Below are positions 61,921 through 64,000 of a DNA stretch of 64,000 nucleotides, piece by piece; the stretch's first letter is position 1, and every line of letters begins with the position of its first letter. The notes below the pieces were generated by a model. That model had not been told where the DNA came from and did not search any database. It saw only the letters and a list, made by a program, of their open reading frames with translations. The stretch is from Gymnogyps californianus (Eukaryota; Chordata; Aves; Accipitriformes; Cathartidae). Location: contig NC_059471.1 of assembly GCF_018139145.2 (NCBI RefSeq), positions 216,027,494 to 216,091,493 on the forward strand, written 5' to 3'. The translations under genes and the position numbers were made by a program.

Positions 61921-64000
61921 TCCCAGTGAGAAGATGGTTAAAGTCCATAAATCCAAGAACTTTGAAAATGCCTACAGAACAGTTAATACCACTCAAGTTG
62001 TTTTGAAAGCCTAAGCCGGATTTGGCCAGGATGCTGAGGTTCACAACCTCAGTCTGCTGGCTTGGGCTGTGGGGTACTATTGATTTAAAACTACCGTAAG
62101 GAGGTCAGGACTAATATTTTAACAGCTCTAGCTTAACATCATGCCAAAACACTAGTGCAATCTAGACTGCCTCACTCTGAGAGGCAAATGCCATCCACCC
62201 AGTTCTTGCACAGCTCCAACTTCTTCCACTTCGGGGTTTTAAGGCTCCTGTCCAAATACTAACCTAGTCCAAACACTCTTAGCTTAAAGGTTACAGCAAA
62301 ATTAATGCTTTGGGATCCCTAACTTCAGCTAAGTACACTGCTTCCAGCAAAACTGCTTGACTGAGGACCAAATAAATCCCTTGCACAACTCCAATAAAGC
62401 AATTCCAATGGGTGGAAAGACTTTAGAGATTTATCTGGTTTCAGGACAAGGTCATCTTTTCATGCAAAAATCAGCAACTTTCTTGTGAACCTCATTTAAG
62501 TAGCAAGAGATTAACAATTCATTTCTATTCTTTATGGATCTTCATTCATTGCTTCCTGCGGACAGAGGTCCCGCCAGGCGTGTCCAGTTACGTGTTTTTA
62601 TCAATGGTTATTGATGTTTTTCAATTACTTCTGTGATACTTTTTGAAATACATTTGTATGTGGAAAGCACTCGATATAATCCCATCCCAGCACTTTCCAG
62701 GCTGGTATGCTCTTATTGCTGAGCTGGGCTCACATCTCTGCAGTTTGTACAGCAGCTCTTCACTGCTTGGTCAACACATCCCTTAGTGCCATCTCACGGA
62801 CATGCTTATTGATAGAATAACTCCAGATCTCTCTACAGATGCAACTAATATAGGTTTGGATCAGATATCTCAAAAGCATCCCTATGCAGTGATATTTTCT
62901 CTAAACGTCTTCGGAATCACTGTATTTATGTCCATGAATTAGGACCGTTGCAATAATATTCCCAGGTGTGGTTATTCGGCCTCTTAACCCCTCCCTCCAA
63001 TATTTTTTCTTTCCTAGCCTTTACTGCTTATTCCTTTTTATGGACTGCCATTGTATTTTCTTTGAACAACCACACTACAGTACTAAAAGAAATCTCCTAG
63101 CATCTCTACACTTCTTGTTACCAAATGTTACCCCATGCTGGAATTTATGCAGAGAATATTAGATAATTAAAAGCTGTGTTGAATGAAGCCCTCGCCTTGA
63201 AAGCAACGTTCCCACAATCTGTGCCCCCAGCTTCCAAGCAGCCCAGTAGTCTAGCCAAAGTGATCACTTCTTCCATCAAACTTTCCACACACCAAGAAAT
63301 GACAAATGAAACCAGACCTTGGCACTTTCCATTCTGCCTTGTTTCTCTGGGAAGAAACTCAAAATCTGCTGTAACTGCTCTACAAGATATCCATACAAAC
63401 CCCTGAATCCTATGCATGATCATTCCAAAACACAGTGCATTTCATCCAAAGAACCAAATGTCCTCATGGAAACTACACAGCTAGCACAAAACCACAACTC
63501 TATCACAAAATGAACTAAATCAGATCACAAACTGAACTGATGGGAAGAACATTTTTCACAGAAAATAATCCTTCTCTGATTTTTCATTCCTGACCCTTAC
63601 CATAAATTGATGAAATATCTTCAAAACCAATTTGGGGAACTAAAATCCCTGGTACCACTGAAATTAAAGACCATGGACTAACCCAGAGCCATTGGTTTTA
63701 TGGCCATCTACAGCTATGCAGATGGCATCTCCCTTCCTTCTGCACTGGTACTAAAAATGTTTTTTCTCTTTCTCCCACTATGGCTATGGACCTGCCTCCT
63801 CCGCTATTTCTACCACCCTTCTCAGCTTTTCAGATGCTAATTGCTTTTCTCACTAAATTGAATGCTTAATTAGATTAAACGAAGAACAATAATTGTGTCT
63901 AACTAGTATTTAACTGGGATTGTGCTGTTTCTTTTGAGATGTCATGAAGAGATTTCTATACAAAACTGGGTGCCCATTTCTTTTCAGTTCTATCTGTTGA
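61921..64000. other. Unique non-coding DNA, no gene recognised
   Basis: No exon or transposon is seen. The last 150 bases are AT-rich and contain TAATTAGATTAA (63867-63878), a double homeodomain-like site. Seven bases later comes AACAAT (63885-63890), a SOX-like core. This may be the edge of a conserved element that continues beyond the window; that is inference. Confidence 0.55.

Noticed and set aside
1..64000. CRISPR arrays, operons, phage or plasmid modules
   Set aside because: No regularly spaced direct repeats, no long adjacent reading frames and no ribosome-binding pattern; the CR1 and LTR content shows bird nuclear DNA.

Overview
This window reads as vertebrate, almost certainly bird, nuclear DNA that is intergenic or deep intronic. 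The main evidence is eight CR1 retroposon remnants, several ending in the diagnostic ATTCTATGATT tail repeats, and one solo LTR of a type common in bird genomes. No open frame outside the transposon copies looks like a protein-coding exon. There are no rRNA or tRNA genes, no CRISPR arrays, and no prokaryotic operon structure. The exact species cannot be told. The LTR family and the CR1 mix suggest a neoavian bird, which is inference.

Layout. 1-6.5 kb: a CR1 3' end (142-291), an unannotated AT-rich patch near 1.14-1.31 kb, a very old CR1 relic (about 4416-4567) and a 1 kb CR1 3' fragment with a broken reverse transcriptase frame (about 5505-6485). 6.5-24.4 kb: unique DNA with scattered pyrimidine tracts and one (AAT)n microsatellite. 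24.4-42 kb: a minus-strand CR1 tail (24372-24486), a 97 bp pyrimidine tract (25392-25488), a 29 bp CR1 tail trace (30768-30796), two short plus-strand CR1 copies cut at nearly the same codon (31783-32015 and 41797-42024), a homeodomain-motif-rich patch (about 35.1-35.6 kb), a G-run (38477-38499) and a CpG-dense patch (about 40.02-40.32 kb). 42-57.3 kb: a 17 bp-stem hairpin (42098-42145), a 31 bp tandem duplication, a perfect 10 bp-stem hairpin (48934-48959), a second CpG-dense patch (about 49.33-49.64 kb) and a CTCF-core-like site (52558-52569). 57.3-64 kb: a 1.1 kb minus-strand CR1 fragment carrying the RT FADD box and one frameshift, then a 593 bp solo LTR (61323-61915) with a near-perfect 5 bp target duplication.

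Nothing in the window amounts to a coherent new gene system. The items most worth checking are the two isolated CpG-dense patches (possible unannotated promoters), the AT-rich motif clusters (possible conserved enhancers) and the two clean hairpins. The annotated elements are dead or non-coding; no gene set works together here.
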